The notes beneath the pieces were generated by a model. That model saw nothing but the letters and a program-made list of their open reading frames with translations. It was not told the DNA's origin and did no database searches. A program made the translations under genes and the position numbers. This document shows positions 7,974-15,035 of a DNA stretch of 64,000 bases, piece by piece (the stretch's first letter is position 1; every line of letters starts with the position of its first letter). Origin of the DNA: Fodinibacter sp963833495 (GTDB lineage: Bacteria; Actinomycetota; Actinomycetes; Actinomycetales; Dermatophilaceae); contig CAWHYJ010000002.1 of the NCBI GenBank assembly GCA_963833495.1, forward strand, positions 272,104 through 336,103. The letters are read 5' to 3'.

Positions 7974-8936
7974 ATGGAGGTCGTCGACTGGCTGCTCGAC
8001 GGTGACCCGGCCATCCGCTGGCAGGTGCTTCGCGACCTGCTCGGTGCACCCGCCGAGCAGGTCGCTGCCGAGCGGGCTCGGGTCGAGACCGAGGGTTGGG
8101 GGGCCCGGCTGTTGTCCCTGCGCGATGCCGACGGCCAGTGGGACGGGGGTGCGTGCTTCCCCAAGCGGGTCGCGGACGACTGGCGGGCCGGCATCCAGCC
8201 CGACTTCTCCCAGGGTCAGCCCTGGACGTCGACGTTGCCCACCCTGGTGCTGCTGCGCGACCTGGGTCTCGACCCGCAGAGCTCCGCGGCCCGCACCACG
8301 ATCGCGTTGGTGGCGGAGAACTGCCGGTGGGAGCACGACGACGAGGCGTTCTTCGACGGGGAGGTCGAGCCCTGCATCAACGGTCGGACCCTGGCCGTCG
8401 GCGCCTACTTCGGTGCCGACGTCGACGGGCTCGCGTCGTCGCTGCTCGACGACCAGCTCTCCGACGGAGGCTGGAACTGTGAGGCCGAGAACGGAGCAAC
8501 GGTCTCGTCGTTCGACTCGACGATCTGCGTGCTCGAGGGGCTGCTCGAGTACGAGCGGTCCGGCGGCCGGATCCCAGTCGCGAAGGCTCGCCGCCGCGGT
8601 GAGGAGTACTTGCTGTCACGAAACCTGTTGCGGCGCAGGACCACTGGTGAGGTCCCAGTAGCGGGATGGCTCGAGTTCTCGTGGCCGCCGCGCTGGCACT
8701 ACGACGCGCTGCGTGCCCTCGACCACTTCCGGCTCCGCGGGAGCCCTGCCGACGACCGGGTCGCCGAGGCGGTGCAGCTCGTGCGCGACAAGCGTCGACC
8801 GGACGGCACCTGGGAGCTCGAGAACACGCACCCGGGAGAGACCCACTTCCCGTTCGACGACGGCGACGGGCAGCCGAGCCGGTGGAACACCCTGCGGGCA
8901 CTGCGCGTGCTCGACTGGTACGACGAACCGCGCTGA
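7974..8936 (+). CDS. Squalene-hopene cyclase/prenyltransferase-like alpha-alpha toroid protein
   Basis: 320 aa, about half the length of a true squalene-hopene cyclase. QW-like repeat pieces are visible (DADGQWDGGAC, LSDGGWNCEAENG, RRPDGTWELEN), as in the terpene cyclase/prenyltransferase toroid. The cyclase catalytic DXDD motif is not seen, so a different reaction is likely. Such proteins are often annotated 'squalene cyclase' without evidence. Start ATG 7974 is backed by a -10 box TAGGCT ending 7 nt before it (leaderless). Stands alone. Confidence 0.6.
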   Translation: MEVVDWLLDGDPAIRWQVLRDLLGAPAEQVAAERARVETEGWGARLLSLRDADGQWDGGACFPKRVADDWRAGIQPDFSQGQPWTSTLPTLVLLRDLGLDPQSSAARTTIALVAENCRWEHDDEAFFDGEVEPCINGRTLAVGAYFGADVDGLASSLLDDQLSDGGWNCEAENGATVSSFDSTICVLEGLLEYERSGGRIPVAKARRRGEEYLLSRNLLRRRTTGEVPVAGWLEFSWPPRWHYDALRALDHFRLRGSPADDRVAEAVQLVRDKRRPDGTWELENTHPGETHFPFDDGDGQPSRWNTLRALRVLDWYDEPR

Positions 8937-9031
8937 GGCGCACCCTGGCGCTCCGCCGCGTGCTAGCGCGTGCATACGCGCTCGTGCGGACGGGTACGGC
9001 ATGGGTGTCATCCCGCGACGAAGGAGGAGCC

Positions 9032-9433
9032 ATGCCCGGCAAGAAGGAGTTGCCCTCGACGCTTGCCCGCTCATCCGAGAAGGCCCAGCGCACCTGGGTG
9101 GAGACCCACGACTCCGCGGTGGAGGAGTACGGCGAGGGCGAGCGCGCCCACCGGACGGCGTTCGCCGCGGTGAAGCACTCGTTCGAGAAGGTGGGTGATC
9201 ACTGGGAGGCCAAGGACAGCAAGGGTCCGTCCGACGCACAGGCCGCGAAGAAGGGCCGCGCGGCTCGTCGCGGCGGCGAGACCGCCGGCGGGGTCGACGC
9301 GAACGCCAGCAAGAAGCACCTCATGGAGCTCGCGCGCAAGCTCGACGTGCCGGGGCGGTCGCGGATGACCAAGGACGAGCTCGTCGCGGCGCTGCAGAAG
9401 GCCAACGACCGCGCGACCCGTAGGAGCCGCTAG
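9032..9433 (+). CDS. chaB: ChaB family protein with C-terminal Rho_N-like domain
   Basis: 133 aa. ATG 9032 follows a strong ribosome site AAGGAGGA at 9021-9028. The N-terminal 60 residues are ChaB-like (ELPSTLARSSEKAQRTWVET, then EGERAHRTAFAAVKHSFEKV). After a charged linker, the last 45 residues form a Rho N-terminal/SAP-like helical domain (SKKHLMELARKLDVPGRSRM) that in other proteins binds nucleic acid. ChaB was first tied to cation transport regulation in E. coli, but actinobacterial members with Rho_N are more likely nucleoid or stress proteins. Its stop overlaps the convergent pfkB gene by 4 bp. Confidence 0.8.
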   Translation: MPGKKELPSTLARSSEKAQRTWVETHDSAVEEYGEGERAHRTAFAAVKHSFEKVGDHWEAKDSKGPSDAQAAKKGRAARRGGETAGGVDANASKKHLMELARKLDVPGRSRMTKDELVAALQKANDRATRRSR

Positions 9434-10377
9434 GTGCGGGTGGGCGACGGGCGCCCGGGCGCCTGACGCGCCAGGAAGTCGTCGATCTCGGCACGGGTCG
9501 GCGCGGTGTCCGGCCCGCGCCGGGTCACCTTGATGGCGCCGGCGGCGTTGGCTCGCGCGGCGGCGTGGGCCCACGAGGCCCCGGCCGCCCGCTCGGCGAG
9601 CAGCACCCCGGTGTGGGTGTCCCCGGCGCCGTTGGTGTCGACGGGTCGCTGCGGGTGGCCGGGCAGGAAGTCGGTGCGGCCGTTCTCGCGCACCGCGCAA
9701 CCACGCGGGCCGTCGCGGACGATCGTCACGGCATCCGGGGGCAGGAGCGTGGCGACCACCTCGGTGACCTCGTGCATCCCGTGCACCCCGGTGAGGGCGG
9801 CGGCCTCGTCGGCGTTGCCCGTCCACACGCCCGTTCGGGCGAGGACCCGCTCGCGCAGGTCGGCATCGAGGTCGCTGAAGACGGCGCCCGGGTCGAGCAC
9901 CACGACGACGCCCGGGTCGAGGGTGTCGAGCCAGTCGACCAGCGGGTCGCGCGTGCTCCCGATGAGCGAGTAGCCGCTGACGCAGACCAGGTCGCCGGGC
10001 ACGGGCGCACTGCTCGCGAGCGACTCGACGGTGATCCGGCGCTCGGCGCCCTGCGTCGTGACGAAGGAGCGCTCAGCGCTGGTCTCGACGAGCACCACGC
10101 ACACGCCCGTGTCGACGTCGGGCACGGGCGGCGACGACACCTGCACCCCCTCGGCCGTCAGCGCCGCCCGGACCAGGTCGCCGTTGGGCCCGGTGCCGAC
10201 CGCACCGGCGTGCACGCACGACGCTCCGGAGCGGGCCGCGGCGAGCAGGATCGTGACGGCGCCACCGGCATAGCGCTGGTAGGACGTGGCCATCACGTTG
10301 CCGCCGCGGGTGGGCAGGGCCGGCACCTCCAGCACGGCATCGACGAGCGCTTGAGCGGTGTGGATGACGCGAGGCAT
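9430..10377 (-). CDS. PfkB/ribokinase family sugar kinase
   Basis: 315 aa. The second PfkB signature DTNGAGDTHTGVLLAE carries the catalytic Asp of the GAGD motif; the N-terminal part has the sugar-binding GGNV segment. It phosphorylates a sugar or nucleoside with ATP; the substrate cannot be read from sequence. ATG 10377 is preferred over the upstream ATG 10407 because CATACT ends 7 nt before it, the leaderless pattern seen repeatedly here. On the minus strand it follows kynA, the LacD-like aldolase and an aldo/keto reductase, though each seems to have its own promoter. Confidence 0.82.
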   Translation of the reverse strand: MPRVIHTAQALVDAVLEVPALPTRGGNVMATSYQRYAGGAVTILLAAARSGASCVHAGAVGTGPNGDLVRAALTAEGVQVSSPPVPDVDTGVCVVLVETSAERSFVTTQGAERRITVESLASSAPVPGDLVCVSGYSLIGSTRDPLVDWLDTLDPGVVVVLDPGAVFSDLDADLRERVLARTGVWTGNADEAAALTGVHGMHEVTEVVATLLPPDAVTIVRDGPRGCAVRENGRTDFLPGHPQRPVDTNGAGDTHTGVLLAERAAGASWAHAAARANAAGAIKVTRRGPDTAPTRAEIDDFLARQAPGRPSPTRT

Positions 10378-10548
10378 GCGCCGAAGTATGCCGGTGCGCC
10401 CCGGCACGTCCGCCCGGAATCACCGCAGCAGCGGGTCAGGGCGGCGCCCGTCGGCGCGGGATGGTTCGTGGTCGCCCCGCACCGCACGAAGGAGCCACAG
10501 CCCAGCCGACCACACGGCATCCCTCGCGGCCGGGGCGCCGCGACTGCG

Positions 10549-11415
10549 CTACTCGACGTGGACGCGCACCGCGTAGAGCTCGGGGAAGAAGGTGAGATCG
10601 AGGGCGCGCCGGAGGAAGTCGACGCCGCTCGAGCCTCCGGTGCCCTGCTTGTGGCCGATGGTGCGCGACACCACCTGCAGATGGCGAAAACGCCACTGCT
10701 GGAACAGGTCCTCGATGTCGACAAGCTCCTCGCAGGTCTCGTAGACCCCCCAGTGCTCGGCCGGGGCGGCGTAGACCGACGCGAACACCTCCACCAGGTC
10801 GTCGTCGAGCCGGTAGGGCTGGGTGACGTCGCGCTCGAGCACGGCCGCCGGCACGGCATACCCGCGGCGAGCCAGGAAGCGCAGGAACTCGTCGTAGAGC
10901 GTGGGCTCACCGAGCAGCCGCTGCAACGAGTCGTGCTCCGCCGGCGAGTGCTCGAACACCCGCACCATGTCCGCGTTCTTGTTGCCGAGCAGGAACTCGA
11001 CCGCGCGGTACTGGTGGCTCTGGAACCCCGAGCTCGTCGCCAGGAACGGCCGGATCTGGGCGTACTCGCTCGGGGTGAGCGTGGCCAGCACGTCCCACTG
11101 CTCGACGAGCTGCTTCTGCACGTGCTTCACCCGGGCCAACCGCTTCAGCGCCGGGGACAGCTCGTCGGCGGCGATGAGCGCACGGGCCGAGTGCAGCTCG
11201 TGCAGCAACAGCTTCAGCCACAGCTCGGCCACCTGGTGCTGCACGATGAAGAGCAGCTCGTCGTGCTGCACCGGCTGGCTGCGCGGATGTTGCGCCGACA
11301 GCAGGGTGTCGAGGTCGAGGTAGGCGCCGTACGACATCGCCTGCGCGAAGTCGGTGGAGATCCCCTCCTCCAGCACGCGCTGGGCACGGTCGACGGCCGA
11401 CAATTCCTCGCTCAT
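10549..11415 (-). CDS. kynA: Tryptophan 2,3-dioxygenase
   Basis: 288 aa, full length for bacterial TDO. Family motifs are present: DELLFIVQHQVAELWLKL (distal haem pocket region), SSGFQSHQYRAVEFLLGNK, and the C-terminal WRFRHLQVVSRTIGHKQG followed by TGGSSGVDFLRR. The haem enzyme opens the indole ring of L-tryptophan to N-formylkynurenine. No kynB or kynU lies nearby. ATG 11415 has CACAAT ending 6 nt upstream, indicating leaderless expression. The 171 bp downstream to pfkB holds nothing recognised. Confidence 0.93.
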   Translation of the reverse strand: MSEELSAVDRAQRVLEEGISTDFAQAMSYGAYLDLDTLLSAQHPRSQPVQHDELLFIVQHQVAELWLKLLLHELHSARALIAADELSPALKRLARVKHVQKQLVEQWDVLATLTPSEYAQIRPFLATSSGFQSHQYRAVEFLLGNKNADMVRVFEHSPAEHDSLQRLLGEPTLYDEFLRFLARRGYAVPAAVLERDVTQPYRLDDDLVEVFASVYAAPAEHWGVYETCEELVDIEDLFQQWRFRHLQVVSRTIGHKQGTGGSSGVDFLRRALDLTFFPELYAVRVHVE

Positions 11416-11454
11416 GGGGGCATTGTGCCCCGTCGGCGACCTCGGCCGGCGGTG

Positions 11455-12501
11455 TCAGGGAACGGTGGCCCCCTCCTCACCGTAGGAGCGGAACCACGTC
11501 GGCCCGACGATCGAGTGGGCCTCGGCGAGCGGCACCGGCGTCCAGGCAGGAGCTCCCCGACCACGCAGCACCTCGGCCAGCTCGTCGAGGCGGCGCGCGG
11601 CCAGCCCTGCACCCGCGGCCCGCTGCGCGGCATCCATCCGGCCGACGGCGTCGCCCCAGATGGCCCGGCCGGCCATGAAGCCGCTGCAGCCGTGGTCGGC
11701 GGCGACGTCGACCTGGGTGCGGAACCCCTCGAAGGTGACCCCGGCGCTGAGCAGCACCCACGGACCGTCGATGGCCTCGTCGAGGTCGGCGCAGGCCTGG
11801 TGGGCGGCGTCGAGGTCGGTGAGGTCGAGCACCGGGAACTCGACCTTCATGATGTCGGCGCCGACGTCGTGGAAGCTGCGCGCCGAGGCGATGACGCTGC
11901 TCCGCCGCCGCTGCCGCACCGCTGGGTCGTCCATCGACTCACCGGCCACCGGGAACCACAGCGGCTCGACGATCAGCGGCAGCCCCACCGCATGACACTC
12001 GGCCGCTACCCGGGCCACCACCTCGTGCTGGTGCGCCACCTGCGCGGCGTCGCCGTCCTCGCGGTGGAAGACGACGAGCTTGGCGGCGTCGGCCCCGAGC
12101 GCCGACAGCTTGGCCGGCCCCCAGCCCTCCTTGAGCCGCAGCTCGGTGTCGAACCCCACCGGGCTGGTGGCCGGCGTGTAGTAGAGGTCCTCGAGCCCCG
12201 AGATGACCCCGACGTCTCCGGGCAGCGCGCGGCTCACGATGCTCTGCCCGAAGCAGTAGACCGGGTCGGCCAGCACCGACGTCGCGTGCCGGGAGAGCTC
12301 GGCGATCATCTCGAGCTTGGACTCCACGACCTCTTCGAACGAGACCTTGCTCAGGTCGTCGTCGAAGAGCAGGAGGTAGTTGTCGGGGTGGTCGATCGCG
12401 ATGGTGCGGATCAGCCCGGCCTCGTCGGTGATCCTCGCCAGGCGGCGGTGCAGGCCGACGGTGGCGGCGGTGGGCACTGGCGGCATTGACGGCGCTGTCA
12501 T
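11455..12501 (-). CDS. LacD-type class I aldolase (tagatose-1,6-bisphosphate aldolase family)
   Basis: 348 aa, typical for LacD. The Schiff-base lysine is in ADIMKVEFPVLDL; IAIDHPDN near the N-terminus and SAGVTFEGF/SGFMAGRAIW near the C-terminus form the remaining TIM-barrel phosphate and substrate sites. The family splits ketose bisphosphates and also includes 6-deoxy-6-sulfofructose-1-phosphate aldolase (YihT/SqiA type), so substrate is open. A PfkB kinase and a reductase on the same strand nearby are compatible with a kinase-aldolase-reductase sequence. Confidence 0.8.
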   Translation of the reverse strand: MTAPSMPPVPTAATVGLHRRLARITDEAGLIRTIAIDHPDNYLLLFDDDLSKVSFEEVVESKLEMIAELSRHATSVLADPVYCFGQSIVSRALPGDVGVISGLEDLYYTPATSPVGFDTELRLKEGWGPAKLSALGADAAKLVVFHREDGDAAQVAHQHEVVARVAAECHAVGLPLIVEPLWFPVAGESMDDPAVRQRRRSSVIASARSFHDVGADIMKVEFPVLDLTDLDAAHQACADLDEAIDGPWVLLSAGVTFEGFRTQVDVAADHGCSGFMAGRAIWGDAVGRMDAAQRAAGAGLAARRLDELAEVLRGRGAPAWTPVPLAEAHSIVGPTWFRSYGEEGATVP

Positions 12502-12584
12502 GGGGCCCTACCGTAACTCGTCCCGCAGGCGCGGGACGATCAGCCCGGGCGCCGACTGGAGGTACGCGAACCACGCCAGCAGGC

Positions 12585-13427
12585 TCAGGCCTGGTTGAAC
12601 TCGTCCGGGTCAGGGCCGGTGCGGAACCCCCGGTCGAGGCCGGCGATCGCGTCGAGGTCGTCGGCGCTGAGGGTGAGGTCGGCGGCCGCCAGGTTCTCGA
12701 CGATCCGCGACGGCGTGACCGACTTGGGCAGCACCACCAGGCCGAGTGCCAGGTGCCACGCGATGACGACCTGCGCCGGGGTCGCGTCGTGCCGCTGCGC
12801 GATCGCGCCGATGACCGGGTCGTCGAGCACGCGCTTGCCCGAGGCCAGTGGGCTCCACGACTCGGTGACGATGCCGTGCTCGGCGTCGAACTCGCGCACT
12901 GGCGTCTGCTGGAGGTAGGGGTGCAGCTCGACCTGGTTGATGCTCGGCCACTCCCCCGTCTCGTCGAACAGCCGCTGCAGGTGCGGAGCGTGGAAGTTGC
13001 AGACGCCGATGGCGCGCACCCGCCCGTCGTCGCGCAGCTCGCGCAGCGCCTGCCAGGTCTCGACGTAGCGGTCGCGGGCCGGGGTCGGCCAGTGGATGAG
13101 GAACAGGTCGAGCACGTCGAGGCCGAGCCGGCCCATCGAGGCGTCGAACGCCTTGAGGGTGGCGTCGCGGCCGTGGTCGTCGTTCCAGACCTTGGTCGTC
13201 ACGAAGACGTCCTCGCGGGGCACGTCGCTCGCGGCCAGCGCCCGCCCGACCCCGGCCTCGTTGCCGTAGAGGCGAGCCGTGTCGACGTGCCGGTAGCCGG
13301 CATCCAGCGCGGCGACGACGGCGGCCTCCACCTCGTCGTCGGGCACCTGCCAGACGCCGAAGCCGATGGTCGGGATCGGCAGCGGGCCGGTGGGCGTGGT
13401 GAGGTCAGTGGTCTTCACGTGGGGCAT
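12585..13427 (-). CDS. Aldo/keto reductase
   Basis: 280 aa NADPH-dependent carbonyl reductase of the 2,5-diketo-gluconate reductase type. The catalytic tetrad is complete: Asp and Tyr in DTARLYGNE, Lys in VTTKVW, His in LIHWP. The coenzyme site LPKSVTPSRIVEN is near the C-terminus. ATG 13427 is preceded by TAGCGT with a 6-nt gap. Its start overlaps the last 13 bp of the EamA gene on the same strand, so its promoter lies inside that gene. Confidence 0.9.
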   Translation of the reverse strand: MPHVKTTDLTTPTGPLPIPTIGFGVWQVPDDEVEAAVVAALDAGYRHVDTARLYGNEAGVGRALAASDVPREDVFVTTKVWNDDHGRDATLKAFDASMGRLGLDVLDLFLIHWPTPARDRYVETWQALRELRDDGRVRAIGVCNFHAPHLQRLFDETGEWPSINQVELHPYLQQTPVREFDAEHGIVTESWSPLASGKRVLDDPVIGAIAQRHDATPAQVVIAWHLALGLVVLPKSVTPSRIVENLAAADLTLSADDLDAIAGLDRGFRTGPDPDEFNQA

Positions 13428-14419
13428 GGGCCAACGCTAGGGCCTGCGGCGGGCTGGGGGCAGGTCCGCTCACCGACCAGTGGGGGTGCCGGATGCCGGG
13501 TGCTCGCCACCCGCGTGCTAGCCACCCGCGCCCCGGCCAGGATGCCGGCCAGCCCGCGCCGGACGGGCGCCTGGGCCACCAGCACGCTGCCGAGGGTGAC
13601 CGTCACCGCCGCCAGGTGGATCGGTCCGAACGGCTCGGCCAGCAGCAGCACACCCAGCGCCGTGCCGACGACGGGGTTGACCAGACCGACGACGGCGACG
13701 GCACCGGCATCCATCCGGGTCAGCCCCCGGAACCACAGCACGTAGCCCAGCGCCGAGCCGACCAGCCCGAGGTAGAGCAGCGCAGCGACCGCCGACCCGT
13801 CGAGGGCGGGCGGGGCGCCTTCAACCACCGCGGCCACCGGCAGCAGCAGGAGCCCACCGGCGACCAGCTGCCACGAGGTGGTCACGAGCACGTCGTGCGG
13901 TGGCGACCAGCGCTTGACGAGAACGAAGCCCAGCGCGGAGGACGCGACGGCCCCGAGCGCGGCGGCGACGCCCACGGCATCCACCGTGCCGGCGCGGTCG
14001 TTCTGCCAGACCAGGGTCACGACGCCCGCGACCCCGACGAGTGCCGCGAGGATGGTGACCCGTGCCTGCCGCTCGCCGATGACGAGGAAGGCCGCGCCCA
14101 TGACCACCAGTGGCGACAGCGCAGTGAGGGTGGAGGCCAGCCCGCTCGGCAGGCGGAAGGCTGCGAGGTAGAGCAGGCCGAAGAACAGCCCGTGGTTCAG
14201 GCCACCGAGCATCACCGACCGGCCCCACCACCGGCCGCGCGGGAGGCGCCGCACCCAGAGCAGCAGGAGCAGCCCCGCGGGCAGCACCCGGGCGGTGGCG
14301 GCGAAGAAAGGGCGGTCCGGTGGCAGCCAGAGGTGCGTGACGGCATACGTGGAGCCCCACACCACGGGCGGGACTGCGGTCAGGGCGATGGTGGCCACTC
14401 CGGGTGCTTTATCTTCCAT
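13415..14419 (-). CDS. EamA/DMT superfamily metabolite exporter
   Basis: 334 aa with ten hydrophobic segments and two EamA repeats (the first starting PPVVWGSTYAVTH, the second GAVASSALGFVLVKRW). Likely exports amino acids or other metabolites. ATG 14419 lies in a palindrome shared with the divergent marR and has TAAAGT 7 nt upstream; a second ATG 7 codons earlier (14440) is possible. The C-terminal tail contains a tandem repeat (RVASTRVASTR) from a duplicated 15-bp unit near 13500-13530 and is poorly conserved in character. Confidence 0.8.
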   Translation of the reverse strand: MEDKAPGVATIALTAVPPVVWGSTYAVTHLWLPPDRPFFAATARVLPAGLLLLLWVRRLPRGRWWGRSVMLGGLNHGLFFGLLYLAAFRLPSGLASTLTALSPLVVMGAAFLVIGERQARVTILAALVGVAGVVTLVWQNDRAGTVDAVGVAAALGAVASSALGFVLVKRWSPPHDVLVTTSWQLVAGGLLLLPVAAVVEGAPPALDGSAVAALLYLGLVGSALGYVLWFRGLTRMDAGAVAVVGLVNPVVGTALGVLLLAEPFGPIHLAAVTVTLGSVLVAQAPVRRGLAGILAGARVASTRVASTRHPAPPLVGERTCPQPAAGPSVGPCPT

Positions 14420-14453
14420 GGAAGAGACTTTATCTTCCATGGAAGATAAAGTC
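14412..14453. promoter_or_regulatory. Palindromic operator/double promoter shared by the EamA gene and marR
   Basis: A perfect 28-bp palindrome spans 14426-14453 (half-site GACTTTATCTTCCA). A second copy with a 14-bp perfect core (TCTTCCATGGAAGA) lies at 14412-14425, its centre 21 bp away. The two ends of the 28-bp palindrome are TAAAGT in each direction and end exactly 7 nt before ATG 14419 (minus) and ATG 14460 (plus). A MarR dimer bound here would cover both -10 boxes. Confidence 0.8.
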
Positions 14454-14459
14454 GAGGGT

Positions 14460-14945
14460 ATGGACCACGCCGCGAACGTCGTCGAGCAGTGGCGGGCCGA
14501 GCGCCCCGAGCTCGACACCTCTCCGATCCTCGTCATCGGCCGCATCCACCGCATCGCTGCGGCGCTGACGCCGGAGCTCGTCACGGTCTACGGCCGGCAC
14601 GGGCTCGGCGAGGGCGAGTTCGACGTCCTCGCCACCCTGCGCCGCCAGGGCGCGCCCTACGCACTGAGCCCGGGAGAGCTCGGCGAGCGGACCATGGTCT
14701 CGTCCGGGGCCGTGACCAAGCGGGTCGACCGGCTCCAGGCGAGGGGCCTGGTCGAGCGGCGACCGAGCGCCTCCGACCTGCGCTCGACCCGCGTGGTCCT
14801 CACCCGCAAGGGTCGCCGGGTGATCGACGCCGCGATGGACGAGCACGTGGTCAACGAGGCCCGGCTGCTGGCCGGTCTCGACCCCGACGAGCGGGCCGCT
14901 CTGGGCGACCTGCTGGGCCGGCTCGCGACCACGCTCGGCGTCTGA
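14460..14945 (+). CDS. MarR family regulator of the divergent EamA exporter
   Basis: 161 aa. Winged helix-turn-helix of MarR type: GEGEFDVLATLRRQG, LSPGELGERTMVSSGAVTKR, then the wing RRPSASDLRSTRVVLTRKG. ATG 14460 has TAAAGT 7 nt upstream. In-frame ATGs at 14418 and 14439 lie inside the palindromes and would give products starting MEE or MEDK; the leaderless pattern favours 14460. Likely a repressor of itself and the exporter. Confidence 0.85.
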   Translation: MDHAANVVEQWRAERPELDTSPILVIGRIHRIAAALTPELVTVYGRHGLGEGEFDVLATLRRQGAPYALSPGELGERTMVSSGAVTKRVDRLQARGLVERRPSASDLRSTRVVLTRKGRRVIDAAMDEHVVNEARLLAGLDPDERAALGDLLGRLATTLGV

Positions 14946-15035
14946 CCCGACCGCCCGTCGACTGCGTCACACCGGCGCCCGCGCGGCGCCCGGCCGCCCG
15001 GGTGGGGGCCGCACCGTACCGATAGAGTCCGAGCC

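Noticed and set aside
9565..12489. 974-codon open frame on the plus strand
   Set aside because: It lies opposite pfkB, kynA and the LacD-type aldolase, all with intact catalytic motifs; amino-acid composition is that of an antisense shadow.
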